A stretch of DNA of 29,147 nucleotides from Pinguiococcus pyrenoidosus. Lineage: Eukaryota > Sar > Pinguiophyceae > Pinguiochrysidales > Pinguiochrysidaceae. The stretch is from assembly GCA_019677205.1 (NCBI GenBank), contig JAAMXY010001262.1, forward strand, positions 6,609 through 35,755. Reading direction: 5' to 3'. Made by a program: the position numbers and the translations under genes. Below are positions 1 to 10,726 of the stretch, piece by piece. Position 1 is the first letter of the stretch; the number at the start of each line of letters is the position of its first letter. The notes beneath the pieces are model-generated. The model worked only from the letters and a program-made list of their open reading frames with translations. It ran no database searches and was not told the DNA's origin.

Positions 1-1833
1 AACACCTGCATGGAAGGCTGGCTTACCGCTAGGGCGTCGGTCGCAGCGGTTTGATTCTGCTCCACCTTCGCCATGAGACCACTTGCTGCTGCCGTGACTT
101 CACTGCGGAGGGTCTTGATCTCGTGCTCCGTGACCGAAAGCTTCTCGGGCGCGACGGGCGATCCGTCCCCGTAGAGCCCAAGAAGGCCGTCCGTCCTGCG
201 CGTCAGCCGTTCCCTCATGACGTCTAGAGCGTAGGCTTGGCATAGCGTCGCAAGCTCTTCGGCGGTGACGTTAATTTGGCGGGCCAGCTGCTCCAGCGGG
301 CCCCAGAGCCTGTCCGCACGCCGGGCGAGGTCTTCGCGGGTGCACTCCCAACTGCTATCGTCGCTCCGGCCCTGCCGCAGCGCAGCAGAGGGACCCCAGG
401 GGATCCCCCTGCCCTGCGAGAGGGACATGGCCCGGTTCCCGGGCTCGCCCCACTGGCACCTGCGCAGGTACATTCCCAGATCCTCCAGGCAGTCCTGCGC
501 AAGCAAGTCCTCTTCGTGGAGCATGAGCAAGGCGAGCGCAAGGCTGTGGACGCTGGCCCATCCGCCCCCGAGGCAGGCATCCCACGCGCGGTAGAGCAGC
601 TCCTCCTCCAGCGCGTACGCGAAGAGCGTCAAGAACCACTGCGACACCAGCACATCTGGCGCCAAGCCCTGAGCAGCGAGCCGTTGCACGAAGTTCAGCC
701 AAAGAGTGTTCAGCCCTCGTGCCTGGATCGCAGGATTTCGGCAGTGCTCACCAGCTCACGAAAGTGCCTGCCGAGCGCGGGCAATCGCAGCTTCATGAGC
801 GCGTTGAACTCGAAGATGCGTTGCTTCATCTCTGCAGTTGACAAAAGGGCTCGTGAGCGTGCTCTCTGGCCTTCCGAGTTCCTGCCACGAGACCGCGACG
901 AGAAGCTTTTGCACCTCCGCTGTGGATGGCTTCTCACCTGGTACCCCCGGCCTCCACAGCCCCCCCATCCTCAGCTTCGTGAGATGATAGGCATTCTGCG
1001 GGCTCAGCAGCTTGGCCGAGATGGCCCCTCCTTTGCGCAGGTCCATGGCGTAGGCGTCGCTCTCCTCCGAGCTGCGGTCGGATCGCTCCTCCGTCGCCTT
1101 GGAGGTCAAGCCCAGGATCGCGAGCATGATCCAGAAGACCGCTCCTTCCATGCAGAGCGCTCGCAGCTCCTCCTGCGGCGCGCTTTGCAGGGACTCCGGG
1201 TCGCTGCCCATCAGCCTCATGAGCGCCGACAAGCCGTGCTCGTCGACGAAGTCCTTGCAGGCCTTGAGCATGTAGGCAGCCACGAAGTTCATGCCCTGGC
1301 AGTAGCCCACCTCGCTGACCTCGGCAGCTACGCTCTGTAGCACATTGGCCAGCATGTCCTGCGCGTCAAAGGGCCTCGTGGAGGCCTGGGACGCCTCGTC
1401 GCTGCTGAGGTCCGAGTCGGATCGGCGGAACCAGGCGTCCTGCGGAAGCGTGCGGTCCACATCTCGCCGTATGACGCCGTCCAGACCGTGCACGTCCAAG
1501 CCCCTCGCGCCCCCCCGGTAGCCCTGGTCTTCGTAGTACCGCAGGCCGTCCTCCGCGTCGAAGGCGGCGCGGACAGAAGCGACGCGGAGGTATCCGGCGA
1601 AGCGACAGAGACGAAACGAGCTCGGGTGGCTCGCGGCGTTAATGTGCAGCAAGGCTGACGGGCTGCGCAGCGCTCGCTGCAGACTCACTATCGGCACAGG
1701 CAGAGGTCAGCAGCGAGTGGCGGGAGGGAGAGCGGGAGACGCTCGTACCATTGACCTGCGCGAGGCGGAGTCTGTCCACGAGAGACAGATACGGCAGCAG
1801 CAGGGGAGCGACGGAAGGCAGGTCCGGCTCCAT
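1..1833 (-). CDS. F-box-like / TBC-domain RabGAP, 3' end beyond window
   Basis: TBC proteins speed GTP hydrolysis by Rab GTPases in membrane traffic. Exons on the minus strand are 1833-1749, 1687-938, 831-752 and 668-27; a donor (gtaagc) follows at 26, so the gene continues to the left. Introns are 61, 106 and 83 nt and frames join exactly. Residues 2-40 look like an F-box (LPxxAPLLLPYLSLVDRLRLAQVN). The TBC domain carries both catalytic fingers: IRRDVDR at about 101-107 (arginine finger) and YCQGM at about 157-161 (glutamine finger), then a SQWFLTLFAY helix and an RAWD motif in exon 4. The C-terminal part predicts a coiled coil. An active GAP is therefore likely. The F-box call is weaker than the TBC call; if real, it would link a RabGAP to SCF ubiquitin ligase. 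The ATG at 1833 is the only one placing the F-box leucines in frame. Confidence 0.85.
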
Positions 1834-2648
1834 TGTGCATCACCGACGGCTAGAGCGCGACCATGGAGGCGTGGATGCCCGAAAGACTCCCAAGGTCGCG
1901 AAGTGGCGCAAAGATGAGAAACTCGACGACTTCGTTCCTCTCATCCATTAACCAGTTTGTAGGAAATGATCGTTTCAGGGAAATAAATAATGTTCTATGG
2001 ATTCATGATATATAAATTCATAAAATGATTTTATGTATAACTTTATGAAACGTCAATATGCATTGATGAATGACCAGCTTGACCGAAACGGCGGACACAA
2101 TTGGTTTCCACCAATGGATATCTTCGTTCCTCGGTCTCATCCAATGACCCAGTCAAAGTCATTTCCCCCAGACTTCCACCGGCTTTTGGTCCGTGAGATA
2201 CGCCCTTTTTCAAAGTCTACTATTGCTTCAAAACGCGCCGAGATTCCCTCGAAAGGCCCGAAGTCCCTCTTCTCACGTTATCCCTTTTCGCGCCACAGTT
2301 TGCGGGAAAACCGGGCGTGAGAGCCCTTTCCTCCGCCTCTGTACTCCCGAAAGTCTTCGCTTCCGTAAGGTGCCCCGGAAACTCTTTCGCTTGCTCTCTT
2401 CGCGACTCCAAAGCCTGCGGAAACCGAGGGACCCGGGGTTAAAAACGTGTTCCACTCCGTGAAGGGAGGGGCCTCGGAGCCGGCCGAGCCTTCGCCTTTG
2501 GGCGCGTGCTTCACTCAGCCACTCTGCAGTGTCCGCCAAGGTCCAGCTACCTCCAAATCGCGTCCAGGCCAGAAAGCTGGGACGGAGGTCCACGTGAAGA
2601 ACCGCCTCAAACGTCACGGTTCGACAAGGCAGCAAGCGGGAGAAAAGC
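1834..2648. promoter_or_regulatory. Divergent upstream region between RabGAP and carrier genes
   Basis: This 815-bp stretch separates two genes that start outward, so it should hold both promoters. The part from about 1935 to 2060 is strikingly AT-rich for this window and contains TATATAAA-like sequence near 2008-2016. A perfect inverted repeat, attggt-ttcc-accaat (2100-2115), places two opposed CCAAT boxes back to back, and another CCAAT lies at 2141. Short ORFs here (for example 2033-2320) show no recognisable protein. Confidence 0.5.
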
Positions 2649-3765
2649 ATGCCCAAGAGCATTGGAGAGCGGAGCGCTGGCTTGGCCGTGCTCGGTGGCG
2701 CCGCTGCGGGCGTGGCGAAGACGGTGATAGCGCCGCTTGACAGGTGCGCCGAACTTGTGGAAGAAGAATCAGGCCTTGGACCCAGCAAGTCTCACTCGTG
2801 GCTTTCCTGGTGGCCGCCAGGTTAAAGCTGCTGATGCAGACGGGAGAGGCTCGCGGAGTGCTGCATGGAGTGCGCTCGGTGCTAGCCAAGGAGGGCGTGC
2901 TGTCGTTCTGGAAGGGAAATTTTGCCAATGTGGTCCGGAGTGTTCCCAACAAGGGGATTTTGCTCAGCTCCTACGATACGTTCAAGTTCCTCTTAGAAGA
3001 GCAAGTGGGCGTGGCCAACGCCAGCGGAATAGCCGGGGCGGCCGCGGGAGCGACGTCGGTGATCTTGACGTACCCTCTAGACTTGACGCGGACTAGAATC
3101 GCTGGCGTCTTCGCGGGAAAGTCGACTACGATTTTTGGTGAGCGCAACTCGGAGCGTTCCACAAACGAGGCTTCTGGGATGATGAACTCCTTCGTGCTGA
3201 CACCCGCTCTTTCCTCGATCTGCTTTCGCAGGCACTCTGAGCCTGGTGTTTAGCACCCAAGGCGTCCGTGGCCTCTATCGGGGCATCACCCCGACACTTC
3301 TCGGAAGCTTTCCCTACGAAGCGGTCAAGTTTTCGGTCTTCGACTGGATCATTCAACTAGAGCCTCTCCCCTACAAGGTACGAGGCTGCTTCTTTTCAAA
3401 ATAGCTATGTACATCTCCTCGCGTCCTGACACGTCACTGCACTCGCCTTTTGTTCGTGGCGATAGGACGACACGAAGATGCACGCCTCTTGGAGCCTCCT
3501 CGCAGGAGCGACCGGTGCCACTTTGGCGCATATTCTCATGTACCCCAACGAAACGATCCGGCGGCGCCTGCAGCACCCAGACTCGGTGTATAGCAATCCA
3601 CTCGACTGCTTCTACCGAGTGGCAAAGGCAGAAGGGTTGACAGGGCTGTACCGTGGCCTGGGGCTGAGCTTGCTGCGCGGCATACCGAACACAGGACTGC
3701 AGTTCGCGGTATACGAGACACTGAAGAAAATGTGCGATCTCTCTGCCTCTGGAGGAGCGAGATGA
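2649..3765 (+). CDS. Mitochondrial carrier family (SLC25-type) transporter
   Basis: An inner-membrane solute carrier of 285 residues, the usual family length. Exons are 2649-2743, 2821-3137, 3232-3377 and 3466-3765; introns are 77, 94 and 88 nt. All three repeats keep the signature P-x-[DE]-x-x-[KR]: PLDRLK at 29-34, PLDLTR in repeat 2 and PNETIR in repeat 3. The accompanying WKGN and LYRG motifs are also present. The first repeat reads in frame only after intron 1 is removed, which supports the donor just after PLD. Overall texture (KTVIAPLDRLKLLMQ, FWKGN) is closest to the CoA/ATP-Mg-phosphate/Graves-carrier group, but the substrate cannot be fixed by eye. It is divergent from the RabGAP and convergent with RPN2. 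Confidence 0.93.
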
Positions 3766-3949
3766 CGACAGCTGCACAAAGCCTAGCGCTGCATAGTTGC
3801 AGCACCGAAGCACGGCGGCAAAAGAGAGCCTGACCCCCGAAAAGAAAAGAAGACGATGTGAGATATTCCTCTTTCCACGTTCCTAGAATTGATATGCCGC
3901 TTCGCTGGCGGTCTGCAACCGCTGCCGACGGTGCATCGTATCTGGCACC

Positions 3950-6378
3950 TTAGCTTCCCGTCGATGATCCCGGCGGCGAGCTGCGCTTCTCTATCAGCGT
4001 CCACAAGGTGCGCAACCCCAGGAGGACTGTCACCGACACCACCGGAAGAAGCACGGCCCCCAGCTTCTCCATCTGATTCACGAGCGGCACGCTGAACCAG
4101 TAGGATCCGAAAAGCGCGAAGATCAGCCCAATGCAGAGCACGAACGCCACGCCAACGGTGGACACGTGCTTCGCGTTGGCCTTGGCGACGCCCCCGGCCA
4201 TGAGCATGAACAAGACGGCCGGTGCAGAAGTCAACGCCGCAAAGACGAGTGAAACGGCGACCGGCGGCTTGCGAGGCGGATCCTGGAACGTGTGCCACTT
4301 CTCCTCCAGCGGCTGCGGATCGCTTCCGTTAGCGTTGCCACGCCGAAGGGTCGTCCAAACAGTTTGGTGTCAAACCTTGTTGGTCGTCTCGGACTCGTAC
4401 TGAAGCTCGCGTCGGTAGATGGGCAGGATTGTCTTGGACTTCTTGGGAAAGTGCAGAACGACATCGCCAAGATCTTTCATGAGCGGAGCGGCCACGAGAG
4501 CGTCGCTGAGAATGATGCTCAGGGCGTAGCTCCCGCTCTTGCCGGAGAAGGTGTCCCTCTCTGCCGCCAAGGCGACGGACACCTCGAAATGGAACACGCC
4601 CTGCTTTCCCTTCTTGCGTGCGTCCGCCACGAAGAAAAAGTCCGAGCCAGACTCCTGGTGGTGAAAGCGTACGAAGGCCTGTGCAAAAGGAATTGGATCA
4701 GATGAGAGAAGCTCGGATCAACTCAGAAAAGCTCGGATCAACTCAAGGAAGACCAGAGATGACATCCGATGTGATCCGATGAATACAGAGACGAAGCGTG
4801 GTCAAGTTCCCGCGCTGGCACGCACCTGCTGAGGTGGCTCCTTCAGCAATGCGCCCCGAGGGGTTTCTGTCTCGAAGATGACATGCACGTAGTGCTTCTC
4901 GACAGCAAAGCCTTCCTGCTGCTTGTGGAAGACGCTCCCATCCGATAGATTCTCCAATCCTTCGTCCTCGTCGTCCGCTTCGGCCCAGGCGCTCACGCCC
5001 GCCACCACGCTGCTCAACGCCAGCTCCGTCGTCAACGTCAGGCGGCGGCGAGCCTTTACGGATTCGCTGCGGCCTTTGATCTCGATCGTGTACTCGACGT
5101 CGCCCGACGCAGGTCGCTCAAAGTTCTTGGAGACGTCCAACGAAGCGACGGAGCCGGCCACCGCCATGTCCATCGGCTTCTGCTGAGCGGCAACGCTTGC
5201 TTTGGCAATCTCGAGAGGCGTTCCTGAGCGTAGAATGGGATGGGTGAAACGGAATCTGCCAGGGGAGACCTGCTGCAGCATAGCACGCATTACCAAAGAG
5301 GGAAAAGACCTCCACTTTGAGCTCGCTTCCAGCGACCAGGGGAACGACGCCGTCGTCCTTCTGGGCGACGACAACGGGGCCGCCACTTGCGTCCAACGCC
5401 TTGAGCGATTTCAGCGCTCCGAGCGCAACTCGCATATTCCACGAGCCCGCCATTTCCACGAGCTCCGACGCCATCGCCTCAGGGTCGCCTTCCGTGGATA
5501 CCGGGGCCCCCACGCCGACAAGATCCCCGTACACGGATGGATCCCTGTCGAGGCCGGGGTTGGCGCGCGTGGACAGCTTCTGAAGGAGGGAGGCATCCCG
5601 GGCTTCTTCCGGGAGAAGCTTCACGATTGCCAGGGCTTCAAAAGCGTTCCCAAACTCGGGCTCCGTTGCATCAGGAGAGCTCAGAACGCTCTCAGCGCTT
5701 GTCAGGGCTCCTAGCACGTTGAGAACCTTCGCGGAATCCACTGCCGAGCCTTTCCCAAGACCGAAGAGGGCCGATACGGACGCGAAGAGCTTGTGCAAGT
5801 CGAAGGTCTCCAAAGCCTCGTCATACAGTGAGTCGACCGCCTTGAGCTGTTCAGGGAACGAAGCGCACCACTCGTTAGCAACTGGCGCCCGCAGCCCTCG
5901 TGACCTCCTTGCAATCCCTCAGAAACCACCAAATGCACAAGTCTTCCAACCCCTCTCCCCCGAAATCTCGAAGCTCTTTGCTTTTTTCTTCCTTCTCGTG
6001 TTTCGATCGCATGCAGAGTGCAACGCACTTCGCCGGCACCGCCCTGAGAAATTCGTGGATGCTCACCTGAGCGGCGGAAAGGCCGACTTGGCAGTTCGCG
6101 GCGGTGGCCGCGGTCACCAGATACCCCAGCTCTTCGGCCGCCGCGCTGCCGACATGCTTCTCGAGGACGCCGCAGACGTGGCGCTTCTGCGAGTCGGCAA
6201 GCTCGCCGCTGAAGTCGAGGATCTGCAGCGCCGGCGCGATCTGCGCAAGATCAGCTGAGCCCAGCGTATCTTTCTTCAGCACCACGTGCGCCGCCGAAGC
6301 CACCGCTTGCACGTCTACGGGCTGCGAAAGCCTCGCGACCGCAGCTGGGAGCAGCAGCGCCAGAGAGAGCAAGTGCAT
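3950..6378 (-). CDS. RPN2: Ribophorin II / Swp1 subunit of oligosaccharyltransferase
   Basis: A subunit of the ER oligosaccharyltransferase, which transfers the N-glycan onto nascent proteins. Exons are 6378-6067, 5846-5294, 5223-4826, 4678-4376 and 4312-3950. They sum to 643 codons including the stop, giving 642 residues against about 630 in animals. The protein starts with a signal peptide (MHLLSLALLLPAAVA), followed by the long lumenal region. Recognisable blocks include the FVRFHHQESG strand, the VVLHFPKKS stretch, and a TFQDPPRKPPVAVSLVF junction matching the REPEKRPP segment of RPN2 that precedes the three C-terminal membrane helices. Upstream GTG codons at about 6414 are not needed, because ATG 6378 begins the signal peptide. 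Introns are 220, 70, 147 and 63 nt; the 147-nt one holds a 20-nt-period duplication. Confidence 0.9.
4709..4745 (+). repeat. Tandem duplication in RPN2 intron 3
   Basis: The 17-mer aagctcggatcaactca occurs at 4709-4725 and again at 4729-4745. A related pair, atccgatg twice, follows near 4764-4781. All lie inside the 147-nt intron (4679-4825) and do not touch the splice sites. Confidence 0.85.
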
Positions 6379-6616
6379 GGCCACGAACCGCCTCACTGCG
6401 GAGAGGCAAAACACGGCTGAACGAGTGGAGATCGCAAATCAGCCAATATTTAGTTTCGATATTCCAGCAATACGATCACATTCTTGTTAAAGTTATGCAT
6501 AAATTTATATTTGTAGGTAGCGATATTTAGGCGAAAAAAGATTCGGAATGCAGAGAAGATCGAGGAGTTGGCGGAGTTTTCGCCGCCGAAGCTGTGGCGA
6601 CGTCGATCTTGGTAAG
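6379..6616. promoter_or_regulatory. Divergent upstream region, RPN2 / unknown gene
   Basis: The 238 bp between two outward-facing start codons includes a sharp AT-rich patch (about 6430-6545). It contains a CCAAT at 6443-6447 and TATA-like gcataaatttatatttg around 6497-6513. This base composition contrasts with the GC-rich exons on both sides and fits a shared promoter. Transcription start sites cannot be read from sequence. Confidence 0.45.
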
Positions 6617-7508
6617 ATGATGACTTGGTTCTGGGGCGGCTACGACGACGAAGAGCCTCAGACTGGGGAGGACCCGCCGGAGGGAGAGGAGATCGAGGGC
6701 CTGACCACGCGGCGCTTCTACCTGAACATTCTGGTGCTGAACAAGGAAGAAGTGGTGCGGAATGTGGTGGAGCAGAAGGTAAGCGCTTCGTGCTCTTCGC
6801 CTCTCCGGCCGTGGTTTCTTCTGACAGCAACTTGAGAGCTCTCAGGTAGCCGCACGGTTCCCGCGCCTGAGAGGCCTTCAGAAAGTGGCCGGGAGGATCG
6901 CGAATCGGAAGGTAATCGGCGCCGAATGCGACGAAGAGTCCAAGTGGCGAAGGAGGCACCAAGCTTTTTCCGTTTCTTTTTGCAATCAGCTGTCAGTGGA
7001 GGCCTTTCTCCTAAAGGTTGGGGAGAAACTGGCCTCCATCATGCCCGTGCGGATGGCGGAGAAGGGCATCAAGGTGGCTTGCGCGCCGCGCTTCATCCAG
7101 AAGAACCTCATCGTGGTGGAGCTGCGGGTGCTGGCCGTGGACCAGGAGGAGCTCATGAACGTGCAGGAGACCCGGGAGCAGCTCGAGGGCATCAACAATA
7201 TCGTGAGCAGCCTGGCCTACATCTCTTCGTCCCTCTCGGGCTTCGTGGCCTCGCGAGTTGATGAGAAGCTGCTGGTGAAGATCGAGGCGAAGCTGTTCGA
7301 GACGATCCCAATCGTTCTGGCGGAGAGGATGGAAGAAAAGGCCGGGCTGAAGGTGGAGGCGTGCACCAAGCGAGACGTGGACCAGGCCGCATGGTTCTAC
7401 GATTGCCTGCAGCAGATCGGTGCTCCCTCGTCGCCGAACATCGTGCTGGAAGAAGTGAAGGATGAGGAAGAGGCACAGAGCGCCGCTGCACCGAAGGCTG
7501 CTTCCTGA
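6617..7508 (+). CDS. Unknown protein with internal duplication, 248 aa
   Basis: I do not recognise the family. Exons are 6617-6778, 6846-6911 and 6990-7508, all joined in phase 0, with introns of 67 and 78 nt. The middle exon encodes 22 residues (VAARFPRLRGLQ...), and skipping it would also keep the frame. The protein opens with an acidic tail (WFWGGYDDEEPQ) and has no signal peptide or membrane helix. Two segments resemble each other: EKLASIMPVRMAEKGIKVAC and AKLFETIPIVLAERMEEKAG followed by LKVEAC. This suggests an ancient duplication of a helix-loop-strand unit. The C-terminus is acidic and alanine-rich. An in-frame ATG at 6548 would add a basic stretch; I prefer 6617 because the extension looks like 5' UTR, but that is uncertain. 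The gene converges on the TPR gene with 114 bp between stops. Confidence 0.75.
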
Positions 7509-7622
7509 AAACGCGGCGCGTAGCACGAGGCCCCGTGGATGGGAAAGAGAAGAAAGGAGGTTTGAAATGGCTTTTGTTGCTTTGCCTCTTCCCCTTTGCC
7601 CGTCGGCACGGTGAGGAAGCCA

Positions 7623-9048
7623 TCACTTCGGCTCCTCGACCAGGTCCTCAGCAGAGTACCCGAACCGTTCTAGGATCGACGCAGACATGCTTTGCTGCTT
7701 CTCCACGTTCCCCATGGCGCCGTGGACAGCAGCAAGGTTCCATTCCGTGGTCACCGTGCTGGGATTGTCGGGGCCAAGAGCGTCTAAGGCGTGGAAGTGC
7801 CGAGTGCGCGCGCGCAGGCATGATCAGCTTTGGGTGAGCAAGCGTCCCAGGCATCATTGCCCACCTTTCCGGATTGAAAAGGCCTCCTCATAGGCGTCGA
7901 TGGCGCTTTGGAAGTTCCCGGCCTCCTTCTGCAGGTATCCAAGGTCGTTCAGTGCGGTCGCAACGTCCAAGCTGCGAGGTCCTCGCTTGGACATCCGCAC
8001 CGCTAGAACAACCTGCTCCCGATTACAGCAACCGCTGAGATAATCCTGCACCCGTGGATGCCGTCCACAAATCCCAACGCATGCCTCACAGCTTACCGAG
8101 GAGAGCTCGTCAATGGCAGCCTCCTTGTTGCCTCGTCGGAAATCCACGGTCGCTAGGTTTCGCCTGGTGTTCAGCACTTCCAAGTTCCGCTCTGGCTCGT
8201 CATACGCCTTGGCAGCAACGTCGGCATCATTTGGCTCTGTCTTTCCTGCCAACGCTAGCTAAGAGGCAGCGCTGGGCAGTCGTACCTTCTCCCGAATCTT
8301 CAGCGATTCCTGCAGGCACTCGTACGACTGCTCGATGGTTTGCGCCTTGACAACCCCCCGCGATGCCAAAGCCTTCGCCTTGTACGCCATGCCTGGTGGC
8401 CTTGCATTAGACATGCCAAGCTTGGACGCCAGCGTCGCGGCATGTCCCGAAGACGCGTACCTAGGTTGTGCATGGTTGCCGCATAGGAAATGGTGTCCTC
8501 GCCGACGCTAGCGCTGTAGATGCCAAGGGCCTGGATCAGCACCTGCTCGGAGCCAAAGCAAGAATGACTCTCGTGTCCCTTCCAAAAGACTCGGAGGGCT
8601 CAAGGCACATGCGTACATCGACCGCTTTGTCATGCTCGTTCCTCGCCTTGAGCACGATCCCTTCGTCGTTGAGAATCGCCGCGTACACCGGGTGCTCCAG
8701 CCCGAAGTCCTTGCCGATCAGCGACTTCAGATCGTGGATCCTCTCCAACGCGGTGTCAAAGTCGTGCTCATTGACAAGGTCGCGAATCTCTCGCTGCGCC
8801 TGCATGATGTGCTCCTCATTGCCCTTGGGCCCCTTGTGCTGCTCCACCACCGGCTCCTCCTTGTCCCAGTCCTTGCCGAGCATCTTCTCGATCAAGCCGT
8901 CGATGTCCCGCTTCTCCGTCCCCGCTGCGCTGGCGCTTGGCCCCGCTGCACCCACACCGTCCTTGCTGCCCGTGCTCTGCCAGCGAATCGAGACGCAGCG
9001 GCGGCTCCACAGGACACATCGGCGATACTGCAGAGCTCGACGCAGCAT
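7623..9048 (-). CDS. TPR protein of kinesin-light-chain type, mitochondrial leader
   Basis: Exons are 9048-8617, 8542-8461, 8392-8286, 8207-8097, 8012-7865 and 7783-7623, giving 346 residues; introns are 68-84 nt. The N-terminus is a good mitochondrial presequence: MLRRALQYRRCVLWSRRC, then SIRWQS, rich in Arg and free of acids. After a linker come several KLC-like tetratricopeptide repeats with the NLG/NLA and REKAY signatures (MHNLGMAY, LNTRRNLATV, LNDLGYL, AIDAYEEAFSIRK, TEWNLAAVHG). The REKAYDEPE join appears only when the third intron (8208-8285) is spliced at its far acceptor. TPRs bind partner proteins, and none is evident from sequence. The gene is head-to-head with TACO1, which suggests a mitochondrial role. 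Confidence 0.87.
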
Positions 9049-9330
9049 CCCGGCCGCCAACGCCGAGGCTCTCGCCCCCTTCCGCACGGAGATCGGTTCC
9101 ACTTGGCCCGACACCGAGCCACAAGAGCGTGTGGCTGTCTGGTGGCACTTTGGAGCGAAGGGTCTCCCTCTGCGGCGCTTGAAGCGGTGCGCGATTCCCG
9201 CGGACGCCGCGCTGTGACAGACTGCCAAGAGGAGGCGCAGCTGACGCTGCAGCGCCAGAGGCGATTCCAAGGCCCAGCGAACGGCATCGCAGCGCCGGGA
9301 GGGGCCGGAGCAGATGTACCGTTGACAGAC
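9049..9330. promoter_or_regulatory. Shared upstream region of TPR and TACO1 genes
   Basis: 282 bp separate the two start codons, and both products have mitochondrial-type N-termini. The region is GC-rich. I see no TATA box or CCAAT, so it differs from the AT-rich divergent regions at 1.9 kb and 6.5 kb. Its role as a bidirectional promoter is inferred from position only. Confidence 0.4.
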
Positions 9331-10726
9331 ATGGCTCTGCGGGGATGTGGGCGAGGCCGCATGTGCTGCCCGGGCAGCTGGCGCAGCCTGCGAGCCTTGC
9401 GCTCGGCGCAGCAGCGCTTCGCCGGCCACAGCAAATGGCACAACATCCGGCACAAGAAGGTTTGAGCTTTCCGCGGCCACGCAAACCTGCAGGCGGAGGG
9501 CCTAAAGGGACTGGCCACAGGCGGCAAATGACGCGAAGCGGATGGCAATGCTCTCCAAAGTGGCCAAGGAAGTGTCCGTGGCGTCTCGGTTGGCAGCCGG
9601 AGACATGTCCAACCCGAGGCTGACCATGGCGATCGACCGCGCCAAGGCGGCCAACATGGCCAAAGGCAGCATCCAGCAGGCGATAGACAGAGGTGCCTTG
9701 CAGGACTCGCGTAGGGCGGCTCCTCCTCTGTAGCGTGGCGACGGAGATGGATGCCTCGTGTTTTGATGGGTGCGTCGCGTTGCAACAGGGATGCCCGGGA
9801 GCAAGGAGATGGGCAATATGGAGGAGCTGATGTACGAAGGAACTCTGGGCACGTGCGCCCTACTGGTGCGGGCCCAGACGGACAATCGCAACCGAACGGC
9901 GGCGGCCGTGCGGCACCATTTCTCCAAATGCGGAGGTTCCATGGGGTGAGCCGTGGAAGCCTTGGCCTTCCTGCCAAGCGAGTACATCGTCCGTTGCAGA
10001 TCCTTTGACGAGTCGCACCTCCCCGCTTCCACTCCAATTTGGGACTTTGCAGGGGGATCGGCTCCGTAAATTGGATGTTTGACCGCGTCGGCTTCATCGA
10101 AGTGCGTGCAAGGAGTAGCGGCGGAAGCGATGCCGCTGCGCGGAACGCCACAGAGGATGAGGTCCAGGAGTGGCTTTTGGACGCGTGCGTTGAAACAGGA
10201 GCCGATGAGTTCCGCCTCGGCTTGGAGCAGGTATTAGACGCGTTGGAGCTGGCGTCCACGGCCAGGCTGGAAGCGAGATAGTTGGGCTCTGCTTTGGGAG
10301 GGTCTGATTCCTGACACATGATTTCGCTTGTGTGTTTGTGTCGAGAAGGCCGCACCTCAGGGAGGGCTGGAGGGGACTCTGCTGGTCACGGACCAGAAGG
10401 AGCTCATGAGGGCACACGGAGCGAGCCTTGAGGCTGGCCTCGAGGTGCTCTTCTACGGCTACCGCGACGTGCCGAAGGAGGACAACTGCGTCACTGTAAG
10501 TCTCGTTGATTGCGGAGCAGTGCCGGCAAGACATGCGTACCACCACAATCGTTTTGACGTCTTCTCTGCACCATCCTTCCCCTTCCCCTTCCCCTTCCCC
10601 TTCCCCTTCCCCTTCCAACAGATATCGACAGAGGCGAGCGAGATTTTGCAGCAGCTCCTGGATCTACTGGAGAACGATACCGATGTGTCCGAGGTGGCGC
10701 ACAACGTACTTGGAGTTGATGAGTGA
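9331..10726 (+). CDS. TACO1: TACO1 / YebC-family mitochondrial translational activator
   Basis: YebC/TACO1 proteins act on mitochondrial translation in eukaryotes. Exons are 9331-9459, 9521-9692, 9789-9945, 10053-10230, 10361-10495 and 10622-10726, giving 291 residues; exon 5 could instead begin at 10349, adding four. An Arg-rich leader ([11 protein letters not shown]...) precedes the family start [13 protein letters not shown], joined across intron 1 to AANDAKR. Other hallmarks are [54 protein letters not shown], the GSVNWMF motif (completed across intron 3), and a C-terminal domain ending [20 protein letters not shown]. The length matches TACO1. Intron 5 contains a CCCCTT repeat just upstream of its acceptor. 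Confidence 0.94.
10575..10616 (+). repeat. CCCCTT microsatellite in TACO1 intron 5
   Basis: About six copies of a 6-nt pyrimidine unit (ccttcc phase) run directly into the acceptor aacag at 10617-10621. The repeat thus forms the polypyrimidine tract, so copy-number change could alter splicing of the last exon. Confidence 0.9.

Noticed and set aside
723..751. A 29-nt intron in the RabGAP gene
   Set aside because: A later acceptor gives an 83-nt intron (669-751) and rebuilds a clean TBC helix (FRELGLAPDVLVSQWF), in line with the other introns.
276..1340. 354-codon plus-strand ORF
   Set aside because: Antisense to the RabGAP exons; no domain seen.
2033..2320. Small plus-strand ORF downstream of a TATA-like site
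   Set aside because: No recognisable protein features, and it starts in the AT-rich island; may be part of a 5' leader, but a gene is unsupported.
8259..8285. A 27-nt intron in the TPR gene
   Set aside because: The acceptor at 8208 gives 78 nt and joins REK to AYDEPE, the expected TPR signature.
8892..10355. 487-codon minus-strand ORF
   Set aside because: Antisense to TACO1 exons and the TPR upstream region; composition is Arg/Ser/Pro noise with no motif.
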